Origin: an uncultured Ideonella sp.
Lineage (GTDB): Bacteria; Pseudomonadota; Gammaproteobacteria; Burkholderiales; Burkholderiaceae
Reading direction: 5' to 3'
Assembly: GCA_946479475.1 (NCBI GenBank)
Contig: CAMLGG010000159.1
Coordinates: 1-12,326, forward strand
Length of the DNA stretch: 12,326 nucleotides
Each line of letters starts with the position of its first letter. Position 1 is the first letter of the stretch. A program made the position numbers and the translations under genes. This document shows positions 1-7,053 of the stretch, piece after piece. The notes beneath the pieces were generated by a model. That model did not search any database, was not told where the DNA came from, and was given only the letters and a program-made list of their open reading frames with translations.

Positions 1-34
1 AGGCGAACTCGCCTGCGGCCGCCAGCGGCCCACC

Positions 35-625
35 TCACGCTCCGCGCAGCAGCAGCCTGATGTCGGCGAGCAACTCGGTGAAGGCCGAGGCTGAGAAGGA
101 ATGGCCGCGGTCGGCGAAGGTGCGTGATCGTGCGTGCGGAAGCTTTTCAGCCCACCGGGCCAAGTGAGCGAAAGGCACCCACTCGTCGTCTTCGCTGTGA
201 TAGAGCACGATCTGTCCGATCGCGGGCAGGCGCGAAGCGAAGTCGACCGCCAGACCGAAGTCATCGTCGCCCCATTCGCCGTCGGCGCACTTGTAGGGCA
301 TGCCTATCATGAACAGGCCGGCCAGGCCCAGGTCCCGGCGCTCCTCGGCAAGGTACTTCAGCACCGCCGCGCCGCCGAGCGAGTGCGCCACCAGGATGCA
401 CGGCTCGCCGAACCCGCTCAGCTCGGCATCCATCTCGGTCTTGAATGCTTCGTAGACGACGTCCTCCAGGCCGGAGAACTTCGGATACCGTACCGCGTAC
501 TCCGGCGCGAGGCCGCTCGTCAGGTAGGTCGCCAGCGCCTGGTCCTCGGCGTGCGCTCCCTCACCCGCTCCTTGCACGAAGAGAACCCGCCGGTTCCGCG
601 TGGCATCGACTCCCTTGCAGTTCAT
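35..625 (-). CDS. alpha/beta-fold serine hydrolase
   Basis: This 196-residue protein is a small single-domain alpha/beta hydrolase. It shows an early beta strand followed by a Gly-rich oxyanion-type turn (VLFVQGAGEG, residues 14-23), the nucleophile elbow AHSLGG with Ser82, a likely acid at Asp146 or Asp147 in the segment YHSEDDEWVPF, and a catalytic His175 in DRGHSF. The complete triad in the right order suggests an active enzyme. Size and the short lid-free layout resemble the RBBP9/YdeN-like serine hydrolases. The substrate cannot be read from sequence. The ATG start overlaps the stop of the upstream methyltransferase gene as ATGA, so the two are probably translationally coupled; no strong Shine-Dalgarno precedes it, which fits coupling. 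There is no signal peptide, so it is probably cytoplasmic. Confidence 0.85.
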   Translation of the reverse strand: MNCKGVDATRNRRVLFVQGAGEGAHAEDQALATYLTSGLAPEYAVRYPKFSGLEDVVYEAFKTEMDAELSGFGEPCILVAHSLGGAAVLKYLAEERRDLGLAGLFMIGMPYKCADGEWGDDDFGLAVDFASRLPAIGQIVLYHSEDDEWVPFAHLARWAEKLPHARSRTFADRGHSFSASAFTELLADIRLLLRGA

Positions 626-1233
626 GCCGCGCGGCGCGCCAGGTAGGTGACCCAGTGGTTGCCGTCGCGCCCCACGCTGTCTGCGTCCCAGAGAACCGAG
701 AGGCCGGCTGCGGCGAGTCGTTCCGTGAAGCGCTCGCGCGTCCAGCAGACGGTGTGGTAGCCGCCCGTCGTGTCGCCTTCGCCCTTGCGCATCGCGGCGA
801 GGAACGCCCCGCCGGGCCTCAGGGCGGTGTGGATCTTGCGCAGGACGGCGTCGATCTGGTCCCGATCGACGTGGATGAGCACACCCATGGCGAGCACGCC
901 GTCGTACGGCCCCCCGAGTTCGTCGGTCACGACATTCAGCAGCTCGGCACGCTTGCCGCGTTGCGCCATCAGATCGACGAAGGCCTGGGTTGCATCGGTG
1001 CGCCGGACCGTCAAACCGAGCGATTCGAGGACGTCCGCGTCGCGTCCTGGTCCGGAACCGACCTCCAGTATCTGTCCTCCTGGCGGCACGGCATCGACGA
1101 GTCGCTGCAGCGCCTTCTGGATGTGCGGTGGCCGATGCGGGTCGACGAGCTTGTCATACTCACGTGCCGACTGCTCGTAGGACTGGAGGGTCTGCTGCAT
1201 GCGGGCATGAACATCGCTGCTCGGCTTCGTCAT
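622..1233 (-). CDS. class I SAM-dependent methyltransferase
   Basis: This 203-residue cytoplasmic protein has a class I Rossmann methyltransferase fold. Motif I is ILEVGSGPGRD at residues 55-65, followed by an acidic strand end (RRTDATQAF) and the post-core stretch LRPGGAFLAAMRKGEGD typical of Methyltransf_11/25-like enzymes. The substrate is unknown; small-molecule or lipid acceptors are common for this family. The start at 1233 is chosen because gtcctggagagcacg-type sequence places GGAG 6-8 bases upstream. An open frame extends to 1299, but those 22 extra residues are Arg/Ser-rich and have no ribosome site. The 3' end overlaps the hydrolase start as ATGA. The RibD-like gene lies 78 bases upstream on the same strand, so all three could be one transcript. 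Confidence 0.85.
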   Translation of the reverse strand: MTKPSSDVHARMQQTLQSYEQSAREYDKLVDPHRPPHIQKALQRLVDAVPPGGQILEVGSGPGRDADVLESLGLTVRRTDATQAFVDLMAQRGKRAELLNVVTDELGGPYDGVLAMGVLIHVDRDQIDAVLRKIHTALRPGGAFLAAMRKGEGDTTGGYHTVCWTRERFTERLAAAGLSVLWDADSVGRDGNHWVTYLARRAA

Positions 1234-1311
1234 CGTGCTCTCCAGTCGTCGACGCCCCGAGCCTAGCCCACGCCGCTGCGATGAAGTCAATGGATTCATG
1301 GCAGCCCCCGC

Positions 1312-1881
1312 TCAGCGACGAACGCGATAGCGTATGTGCGTGGCGTCCGGCGTGTCGATCACCCGGACGATCTGCAGCTCGATCCGCGAAGGCAAGCCCT
1401 CGAATAGCCGGCGGCCGCCACCGAACAGCACGGGTATCTGATGGATCTGCAGCTCGTCCAGCACACCGGCCTCAAGTGCCCGTTGCGCTGTGTATGCGCC
1501 GAGCATGAGCACGTTCCGGTCGCCGGCGGCGGCCTTCGCCTGGGCCATCGCGCTCTCGATTCCGTCGCGCACATACGTCACCAAGGGATAGTTCGCCACG
1601 GACGGGCCGGGCGGCCGATGGCTGGGCACGAAGATCGGGACTCCGTGGTTGTCACCGCCCCAGTGATCGATCTGCTCCACGGTACGACGACCCGCCAATA
1701 TCGAACCAGGCGCGTTCCACTCGTCCCACAACTCCCCGACGGCCCCCGGTGGCCGGGAGAAGTCGCCGTACCACTCGTGTAGCCGGTCGAAGCCATCGCC
1801 GCCGGGATTGCCGACTTCGTCGTTCGGACCCGCGATATACCCGTCGAGCGACATTGACATGAACAGTACCGATGCAGCCAT
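1312..1881 (-). CDS. dihydrofolate reductase family / RibD C-terminal domain protein
   Basis: This 189-residue protein matches the RibD C-terminal / DHFR-like reductase family. It opens with a beta strand and SLDGYIAG (residues 11-18), has a central segment with LAGRRTVEQ, and ends with the family-typical VLFGGGRRLFEG near the C-terminus. These stand-alone NAD(P)H-dependent reductases are common accessory genes of unknown substrate; the riboflavin pathway enzyme itself carries an extra deaminase domain that is absent here. The ATG at 1881 is chosen because GGAG lies 6 bases upstream (ctggagactcaa). An in-frame TTG at 1902 would add seven residues but lacks a ribosome site. It is first in a possible three-gene unit with the methyltransferase and hydrolase downstream. 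Confidence 0.85.
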   Translation of the reverse strand: MAASVLFMSMSLDGYIAGPNDEVGNPGGDGFDRLHEWYGDFSRPPGAVGELWDEWNAPGSILAGRRTVEQIDHWGGDNHGVPIFVPSHRPPGPSVANYPLVTYVRDGIESAMAQAKAAAGDRNVLMLGAYTAQRALEAGVLDELQIHQIPVLFGGGRRLFEGLPSRIELQIVRVIDTPDATHIRYRVRR

Positions 1882-2215
1882 TTGAGTCTCCAGCGTTCCC
1901 AAAAGAAGGGTGGCATGTCTGCACGACGAGCGAGGAGCGGCAGAATCGACCTGATCGCTTCAGCGTTCTTGCGACTGGGTCCGACGATTGGAAGGCTCCC
2001 ATGGTGCCCGACGTTCGCGATGGCAGGCGCAAAGCGGCCCTTGATGAGCTTCCGCTCCGGGCCGATTGCGTGAGCAGGGCGCAGAGAGCCGAGCGACCGG
2101 TCAAGCTGCGGACATGCCGCTGGCTGTGACGACTGTGTCCAGATTGGCAGCCCCCGGCATGACCCTTGGAGAACGCTCTCGCGCGGTGCTGGGCGCTCTC
2201 CCCTCCCGCCCCTGC
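1882..2215. other. gene-free stretch of 334 bases
   Basis: No convincing gene is visible on either strand. Short open frames here are Arg/Ser-rich and lack ribosome sites. The plus strand between about 1895 and 2075 contains blocks such as cccaaaagaagggtggcatg, gacgttcgcgatggcagg and gcgcaaagcggcccttgatg. From memory these resemble a degenerate non-coding sequence type seen near accessory genes in many alpha- and betaproteobacteria, but I could not verify that. Because the RibD-like gene reads leftwards from 1881, its promoter should lie at the left edge; no clear -35/-10 pair was found. Confidence 0.4.
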
Positions 2216-2881
2216 TCAAGGCCCGCTGCCCTCCGAAGCAGCCCATCCGCGCGTGCCTGCTTCAGCCACCCTCGGCGGCCGGCGTCGCTCCACCCGCAGG
2301 ATCCGCCGGCTGTCGAAGCCGCCCGGTGGATCTTCGACGTAGTGCAGGCGCAGCGTCTCGCCGTTCTCGAAGCTCAGCGGCTCGTCGCCGCTGTTCGTGA
2401 AGCCGGCGGCTGAAGCGTCGCGGATGAAGCCGAAGGGGATCGCGCCGACGTAGAAGGATTCCGAGATGCTCCTGTCGTAGCGCTTGCTCGATGCGTTGTA
2501 GCGAGCCCGCTGCTCCACGCCATGGGATTGCAGCGTGCCCTCGACGACCAGGGCACGGCCCTCGCGGAGCGCCGCCTGCAGGCGGTGATGGTCCCAGACC
2601 GAGAGGCCGGTCACGGCGAGCATCAATGCGAAGGCCGCCGCGAAGAAGCGCGTCGCGCCGAGGCTGTGCCCCCGGCGGCGGCGGCGCCAGTGCAAGGCCA
2701 GCGCGATCACCAGGGCGACGGCGCTCGCGACGAGCCAGCCGGTGTTGGGCGGACCCTGCAGCGCAATGTCGTAGAGCGTCTCGTAGGCGCTGTCGGGCTT
2801 CACGGCGTGTCCGATGCCGGCATGGCGATGAGCAGGGAGGGTGTCCGGATCCGGCTTCGATTCATGGGCCGGAGCATGCAC
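2216..2881 (-). CDS. hypothetical membrane protein with two transmembrane helices
   Basis: The family is not recognised. The 221-residue reading has a polar N-terminal stretch, a first membrane helix at about residues 47-65 (GWLVASAVALVIALALHW), a short very basic loop RRRRRG, a second helix at about 79-95, and a soluble C-terminal domain of about 120 residues. That domain contains the beta-rich region EGTLQSHGV...SESFYVGAIPFGF. The positive-inside rule puts the Arg loop in the cytoplasm and the C-terminal domain outside. The start is uncertain: the ATG at 2881 has no visible ribosome site and the first 26 residues look non-native. A GTG at 2803 (residue 27) is an alternative. The coding-like composition is strongest from about residue 27 onward. 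Confidence 0.6.
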   Translation of the reverse strand: MHAPAHESKPDPDTLPAHRHAGIGHAVKPDSAYETLYDIALQGPPNTGWLVASAVALVIALALHWRRRRRGHSLGATRFFAAAFALMLAVTGLSVWDHHRLQAALREGRALVVEGTLQSHGVEQRARYNASSKRYDRSISESFYVGAIPFGFIRDASAAGFTNSGDEPLSFENGETLRLHYVEDPPGGFDSRRILRVERRRPPRVAEAGTRGWAASEGSGP

Positions 2882-2979
2882 GGCGGCGGTCGCACGGCGG
2901 CTTCAGGCGACACCTCTTCCTGTTGCATGCGTTTCGCAGGTTTCGGGCAGGTGCTGCGGCCCGGTCCCTCCGGGAGGGA

Positions 2980-3012
2980 ATGAGCGCCTACGGACGGCCG
3001 GGCGGCGCTCAT
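2980..3012. terminator. 9-bp inverted repeat at the end of the DUF1772-like gene
   Basis: atgagcgcc (2980-2988) and ggcgctcat (3004-3012) form a perfect 9-base-pair stem with a 15-base loop, and the stem includes the stop codon of the minus-strand gene ending at 3009. Immediately beyond it on the minus strand is a second small perfect hairpin, tccctc-cgg-gaggga at 2965-2979. There is no T-run, so this is at best a weak or rho-assisted terminator or an mRNA 3'-stabilising structure. Confidence 0.35.
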
Positions 3013-3455
3013 GACCAAAGGCTGGCCAGGATCGCCGCCGCGAAGGCCAGGAGGTTCAGGAGCGCCGAGGCCGCGTGCGAGAACTCCCAGCGGCGGCGCA
3101 GCGATTCCCAGTGCTGCGGGGCAGCGCTCCAGTTGTCGGTGGCCTTGTTCACCGGGTAGGTGAAGGTCCAGAACACGAGCTGGGTTGCCGCGATGCAGAC
3201 GAAGGCGACGAGGGATGCGGCCTGGGGCGCGGGCCGTGCTCCCCACGTCCGGCCGACCAGCAGGGCCGTGCACAGCAGCGCCAGCAGGACCACGGGCGCA
3301 ACTCGTTGCCAGCCCCTGTAGAGCTTCTGCGCGATCAGGTACTCCTGCCTGGACAGGCGGATCTTGTTGGGCAGCTCCATCGCGTGCGCTGCGCCCGGGA
3401 CAAGGGCGAGCCCGCAGAAGAAGACGGCCGAGAAGGGGATCAGATCATCTGGCAT
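3009..3455 (-). CDS. four-helix membrane protein, DUF1772-like
   Basis: This 148-residue integral membrane protein has four predicted helices at about residues 5-23, 52-68, 79-98 and 127-147. Between them are conserved-looking polar blocks: AMELPNKIRLS, TYPVNKATDNW and a terminal LRRRWEFSHAASALLN. The YP-N...W...LR..WE..H pattern and the length match DUF1772-type proteins. A few relatives of that family take part in polyketide oxidation, but most have no known role. The start at 3455 is chosen because cctgttcacg read on the minus strand gives an AGGAAAG site at usable spacing. The frame is open to 3587, but that extension is Arg/Pro-rich and unlike a signal sequence. It is transcribed away from the diguanylate cyclase with about 190 bases between. 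Confidence 0.65.
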   Translation of the reverse strand: MPDDLIPFSAVFFCGLALVPGAAHAMELPNKIRLSRQEYLIAQKLYRGWQRVAPVVLLALLCTALLVGRTWGARPAPQAASLVAFVCIAATQLVFWTFTYPVNKATDNWSAAPQHWESLRRRWEFSHAASALLNLLAFAAAILASLWS

Positions 3456-3644
3456 GTGCCGGCTTTCCTGTTCACGAGGGCGGCGGCATGGTGCTTGCCG
3501 TCGCAGGGCATCGCGGCAAAAGCCAGGCCAGGGAGACACTCGAGAGTCGCCAGCTGGGACGTCAGAGGTCAAGTCCGGCGACGCCACCTCCCCGCGCGAG
3601 TGTTGGTCGAGTTGCGCCTCCGATGGCGAGGCCGGTGCAGGACT

Positions 3645-5546
3645 TCAGGACGCGAGTCCCGGCGCCGCCTGGCCGGGCGCGCCGGAGGCAGGGGCCGCAG
3701 GCGCGGGTCCGTCGGGCATCGCCACTTCCACCCGCGAGCGGCCCGCGGCCTTGGCGCGGTAGAGCGCTTCGTCGGCCCGTCTCAGCAGTTCGTCCTCGCT
3801 GACGGCCGGATCCCACGCCGCCACGCCCATGCTGAAACTCAGTCGCTCGTCCTCGGGCATCCCCCTGACCGGCGTCGAGCCCAGGGAGTCCAGCAGGCGA
3901 TCGAACAGCAGTTGCGCGCCGGCCGGCACGGTGCCCGGCAAGACCAGCAGGAACTCCTCGCCGCCGAAGCGGCCGAGCACATCGCCACGGCGGATGGCCT
4001 GCCTGCCTACCCGGGCAAAGCAGCGCAGCGCCTCGTCGCCCACGTCATGGCCGAAGCGGTCGTTCACCCGCTTGAAGTGATCGATGTCGCACAGGGCCAC
4101 CACCAGGCGATGCCCGCCGGCGCGTGCCGCCTCGGCCTGCTGCTTCAGGCTCGCGACGATGGCGCGGCGGTTCGGCAACTGGGTGAGCTCGTCGACCTCG
4201 GCCAGCGTCTTCAGTTGCAGTCGCACCCGATGCTGCTGGCGCGCGTGCCACAGCAGGCCGGCGAGAAGCGCGGACGACAGGCTCAGCGAAGCGATCAGCC
4301 AGAACTGCCGCGCGTCGGCGCCGTGCTGCTGCTCCTTCAGCAGCCGGTTCTCGGCTTCGCGCCGCTCGACCTGGAAGCGTGCGTTGGTCTCCGCCAGCAG
4401 GCGCTGCCGCGACTCGTCCTCCCGACGGTTCAGCGCCTTGACCAGCGCGTCCGCGGCTTCAGCGCTCGCCTCGCCATGGCCGAGCCGCGCGTGCGCCTTC
4501 AAGGCGAGCAGCCAGTGATCGATGTCGTACTGCGCCGAGTCGATCTTCCTGCGCAGGGACTCGGCCGCGGCCAGCACCTCGAGGGCGTCCTGGTAGCGCG
4601 CCTGCTGCAGCAGGGCCTGCGCGCGCAGCGTGGCCGCCACGTGCTGCATGTCGACGAGGCCGGCGCGTTCGAAGATCGGTTGCGCCGACGCCAGCCACCT
4701 CAGGGCCGCCGCGGGGTGCCGCTCGCGCAGCTCCAGCCGGGCCAGCAGGCGGCCGATGTAGGCGCTGCCCAGTTCGTCGCCGATGTCCAGCGCCAGCGCC
4801 ATCGCCCGCTCGAGTTGGGTCCTCGCCCCGGCGACATCGCCGACCGCCGTCAAGGCGCCGGCCAGGTTGTGATGGATGGTGGCCTCGAGCTGGCGCGGCG
4901 CCGGAGTCGGCAGTCGGGCCAGCGCCGCCATGCCGCGCTCGATGGCCAGGCGCTCGCTCGCTTCGCCGCCTTCCCTGTGGGCGAGCCAGGACAGCTCGCT
5001 GTAGGCAGCCGCCGCCCGAAGCACATCGCCCTCGGCCTCGTAGTAGCGCAGGGCGGACAGGGAGGCAGCGGCGCCGTCGGCGAGCCGCCCTTCGTTCTGC
5101 AGCAGTCGCCCGCGCGCCTGCTGCAGGCGGGCAGCGCACCACGGCAGCTTCAGCGAGCCGGCCCGGCCGCGGTCGCGCTCGTTTTCCGCCAGGGCGGCAT
5201 CGAGGCCCGCCTCCCGCACCCGCCACGCGGGCGCCTCGACGGCCAGCAGGCACCAGGCTTCGTGATCGCCGCGGGCCTCGGCCAGGGACTGCCCTTGCGG
5301 AAGGTGCCTGGCCAGTTCGTCCAGCTGTTCCAGCGTGCCGGCGGCCGCGACCAGGCGCACGATGGCGGCCAGCCGGGCGCCATCGTCGGCGGCCTGGGAC
5401 AAGGCGGTTCGTGCCTGTGCAAGCGCCGGAGCCGGATCGTCGGAGAGCTGGCGCTCCAGCTCCAGCACCGTCGGCGGCGTGGCCGCCGGCGCCCCGCCGG
5501 CCAGGCAGCACAGGGCCAGCGCGAGGAGCAGGCGGCGGAAGTCCAT
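3645..5546 (-). CDS. membrane diguanylate cyclase with TPR-like sensor region
   Basis: This 633-residue protein makes cyclic di-GMP from two GTP. Residues 1-22 are a signal sequence (LLLALALCCLAGGAPAA). Residues 23-370 are Ala/Leu-rich helical repeats with TPR-like spacing, followed by a charged coiled coil to about 412. A single transmembrane helix lies at about 415-434. The GGDEF domain begins at DELTQLPNRR (Asp452 onward) and carries the metal site CDIDHFKRVND and the active signature GGEEF at 528-532. An intact inhibitory site RRGD (Arg519-Asp522) sits at the standard distance before it, predicting product feedback. The C-terminus ends in a short Ala/Pro-rich tail. The topology implies a periplasmic repeat region sensing an unknown signal and a cytoplasmic cyclase. 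The BamE-like gene lies 64 bases upstream on the same strand. The ribosome site before 5546 is weak. Confidence 0.93.
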   Translation of the reverse strand: MDFRRLLLALALCCLAGGAPAATPPTVLELERQLSDDPAPALAQARTALSQAADDGARLAAIVRLVAAAGTLEQLDELARHLPQGQSLAEARGDHEAWCLLAVEAPAWRVREAGLDAALAENERDRGRAGSLKLPWCAARLQQARGRLLQNEGRLADGAAASLSALRYYEAEGDVLRAAAAYSELSWLAHREGGEASERLAIERGMAALARLPTPAPRQLEATIHHNLAGALTAVGDVAGARTQLERAMALALDIGDELGSAYIGRLLARLELRERHPAAALRWLASAQPIFERAGLVDMQHVAATLRAQALLQQARYQDALEVLAAAESLRRKIDSAQYDIDHWLLALKAHARLGHGEASAEAADALVKALNRREDESRQRLLAETNARFQVERREAENRLLKEQQHGADARQFWLIASLSLSSALLAGLLWHARQQHRVRLQLKTLAEVDELTQLPNRRAIVASLKQQAEAARAGGHRLVVALCDIDHFKRVNDRFGHDVGDEALRCFARVGRQAIRRGDVLGRFGGEEFLLVLPGTVPAGAQLLFDRLLDSLGSTPVRGMPEDERLSFSMGVAAWDPAVSEDELLRRADEALYRAKAAGRSRVEVAMPDGPAPAAPASGAPGQAAPGLAS

Positions 5547-5610
5547 GGCGCGTCATCGGCCGGGCCGGATCGGACTTGAGCCATCGGGCGCCGGGCTCGC
5601 GCCGCCAGGG

Positions 5611-5934
5611 TCAATCCGCCTCGACGAGGCGCTCGCCGGTCTTCGCGACCTTGCCGTCGGCGTTGAAATCCACGTCGAACAGCGTCACGTCGGCACCCGG
5701 CCCGCGCGCGACCTCGTACGTCCAGCTCGCGCCGGGCTCGCTGCGGTAGCGGGCCACCCGCTCGGCACGGCCGAGCGCCTGGCTCACCTCGGCCTTGCTC
5801 ATGCCGGGTTGGACGAGCTGCTCCTGGGCCGGCTTGATCTCGTAGCCGGTGGCAGCGTGCGCAGCGACCATCGACAGCATCAGGCCGGCACCGGCGAAAA
5901 CGCTTGAAAGCAGCGCTTGGGGAAGGCTTCGCAT
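5611..5934 (-). CDS. BamE/SmpA-like small periplasmic protein
   Basis: This 107-residue protein has an N-terminal signal peptide ending in the AHA motif (about residues 1-27). It then has a BamE-fold-like domain: VQPGMSKAEVSQALGRAERV, an aromatic SWTYEV strand, and a closing VDFNADGKV strand. In BamE/SmpA/OmlA proteins this fold binds the outer-membrane assembly complex. Here there is no lipobox cysteine, so it is predicted to be soluble in the periplasm rather than a lipoprotein, and it is probably a BamE-like domain protein, not BamE itself. An AGGAAAC ribosome site lies just upstream of the ATG. It precedes the diguanylate cyclase on the same strand with 64 bases between, so the two may be co-transcribed and it might take part in envelope sensing. 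That functional link is inference. Confidence 0.75.
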   Translation of the reverse strand: MRSLPQALLSSVFAGAGLMLSMVAAHAATGYEIKPAQEQLVQPGMSKAEVSQALGRAERVARYRSEPGASWTYEVARGPGADVTLFDVDFNADGKVAKTGERLVEAD

Positions 5935-6044
5935 GATGTTTCCTTTCGAGGGATGGGCAGTTCGCCGTCAGTCCCACCGCGGGGCTGCGGCCTGCGTTTG
6001 CAGCATCGCGCCGGCTTTCGACGCAATCATTGCGGCCGGCCGCG

Positions 6045-6072
6045 GCCGGATTTCGGATGAAGCGAATCCGGC
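6045..6072. repeat. 8-bp perfect inverted repeat
   Basis: gccggatt (6045-6052) and aatccggc (6065-6072) can pair perfectly around a 12-base loop. It lies about 110 bases upstream of the BamE-like start and about 200 bases after the sulfotransferase stop. With no T-run on either side it is not a classical terminator. An operator or an mRNA structure is possible. Confidence 0.4.
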
Positions 6073-6174
6073 AAAGGATCTACACACGAGTGCGTGGGTG
6101 CGCTGCCGCGCTGGGCCGGGTGGTGAAGGCGGGCAAAGTCAGGCCGGACGGACCGGCGCCTGGCAGACAGGGCC

Positions 6175-6249
6175 CTTCGACAGGGTCAGGGCGAACGGAA
6201 CATGAAGCTTGTGGGCCATTCACATCCGTTCGGGCTGGGCCGGTCGAAG
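6175..6249. repeat. inverted pair of dispersed (REP-like) repeats
   Basis: The left arm 6175-6198 begins cttcgacagggtcagggcg, and the right arm 6226-6249 begins ccgttcgggctgggccgg. The reverse complement of the left arm matches the right arm at 19 of 24 positions, with 27 bases between. The right arm matches the copy at 11328-11351 at 22 of 24 positions. The pair lies just downstream of the sulfotransferase stop at 6270, where BIME-like structures commonly protect or end transcripts. Repeats of this sequence type are, to my recollection, abundant between genes in Burkholderiales. Confidence 0.75.
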
Positions 6250-6269
6250 CCTTGCTCCGGAGGACTCCG

Positions 6270-7049
6270 TCAAGCCGCCAGTGCGTCCGCCTTCGCCAGC
6301 AGGGCCAGTGCCTCGGGGTCGTGGGCCACCTCGTCCGCAATGGCGGCGGGCAGGCGCATCGGGGTGCGTTCGGCCTTGAAGACGCTGTAGGCATCGTCTT
6401 CCTGGCGGGAGGTCGAATGAGCAGCGAAATCGCGCACCTGTCCCGTCAGTTGCAGGCCGGTGGCGCCGAAGAGCCGTTCGAGCTGCGCCAGAGGCTCGTC
6501 GCGCAAGCGCTCGTAGCAGACCATCAGGACCCGGTCCGGATGCCGGTGCTGCAGCGCCAGCGCGAGCTGCATGGATTCCTTCCACTTCGCGAAGCCGTTG
6601 AACTCGCTCGGGTCGGTGTTCTTCGAGGGCGCGTGAAGGTACTCGACGAAGATGTCCTGACCGGCGCGGAATTCCTTGGGCGCCTGGTACCAGCTGTTGA
6701 GCACGTCCTCGGGGCGGCGGTACAGGTACACCAGCCGATCCAGGCCGTGGAGGTCCATCAGCGGCCCCATCAGCTTGTGGAATCGGACTTCCTTCCAGAC
6801 CAGGTGGGTGGCCGGTGGCTTCTTCGGCGGCCGCAGCTCGGTCAGCACGAAGTCGCTGCGCGCATCGATCAGCGCGGAGTGGAAGTCGCCCAGCGTGCGC
6901 TCGGTCAGCCCGCGGCGGCCGAACCAGTCCTTGAACTCGTAGGCGAACAGCGGCTGGTAGCGATACAGCACCGCCTCGTGCGCATTGAACAGCTGGCCCA
7001 GCCAGCTGGTGCCGCTGCGCGGGCAGCCGAAGATCGCGACCGTGTGCAT
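6270..7049 (-). CDS. sulfotransferase family protein
   Basis: This 259-residue cytoplasmic enzyme is predicted to move a sulfo group from PAPS to an acceptor. The 5'-phosphosulfate-binding P-loop GCPRSGTSWL is at residues 8-17, right after the first beta strand. The 3'-phosphate-binding motif LYRRPEDVLNSW is present with Arg111, Pro113, Asp115 and Ser119 in the expected R-P-D-S spacing. Length is normal for single-domain bacterial sulfotransferases. It is the last gene of a four-gene operon, starting 4 bases after the aminotransferase stop, so the likely acceptor is a glycan built by the upstream glycosyltransferases. A carbohydrate acceptor is inference; a protein tyrosine or lipid acceptor is not excluded. 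No PAPS synthesis genes are in the window. Confidence 0.88.
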   Translation of the reverse strand: MHTVAIFGCPRSGTSWLGQLFNAHEAVLYRYQPLFAYEFKDWFGRRGLTERTLGDFHSALIDARSDFVLTELRPPKKPPATHLVWKEVRFHKLMGPLMDLHGLDRLVYLYRRPEDVLNSWYQAPKEFRAGQDIFVEYLHAPSKNTDPSEFNGFAKWKESMQLALALQHRHPDRVLMVCYERLRDEPLAQLERLFGATGLQLTGQVRDFAAHSTSRQEDDAYSVFKAERTPMRLPAAIADEVAHDPEALALLAKADALAA

Positions 7050-7053
7050 GGGC

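Larger units (their letters stand above)
5935..6269. other. gene-free stretch with hairpin and repeat pair
   Basis: No gene is supported in these 335 bases between the sulfotransferase stop and the BamE-like start. It holds the 5' region of the BamE-like gene, a perfect 8-base-pair inverted repeat at 6045-6072 and an inverted pair of dispersed repeats at 6175-6249. No convincing -35/-10 pair was found for the BamE-like/cyclase unit. Open frames crossing it on the plus strand are antisense artefacts of high GC. Confidence 0.6.

Noticed and set aside
1578..2246. Minus-strand frame overlapping the RibD-like gene and the gene-free stretch
   Set aside because: It is out of phase with a well-supported gene, and its product is compositionally biased with no ribosome site.
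3075..5579. Very long plus-strand open frame (834 codons)
   Set aside because: It is antisense to the diguanylate cyclase, rich in Arg/Gln/Gly with no domain, and exists because high-GC codons leave few stops on the opposite strand.
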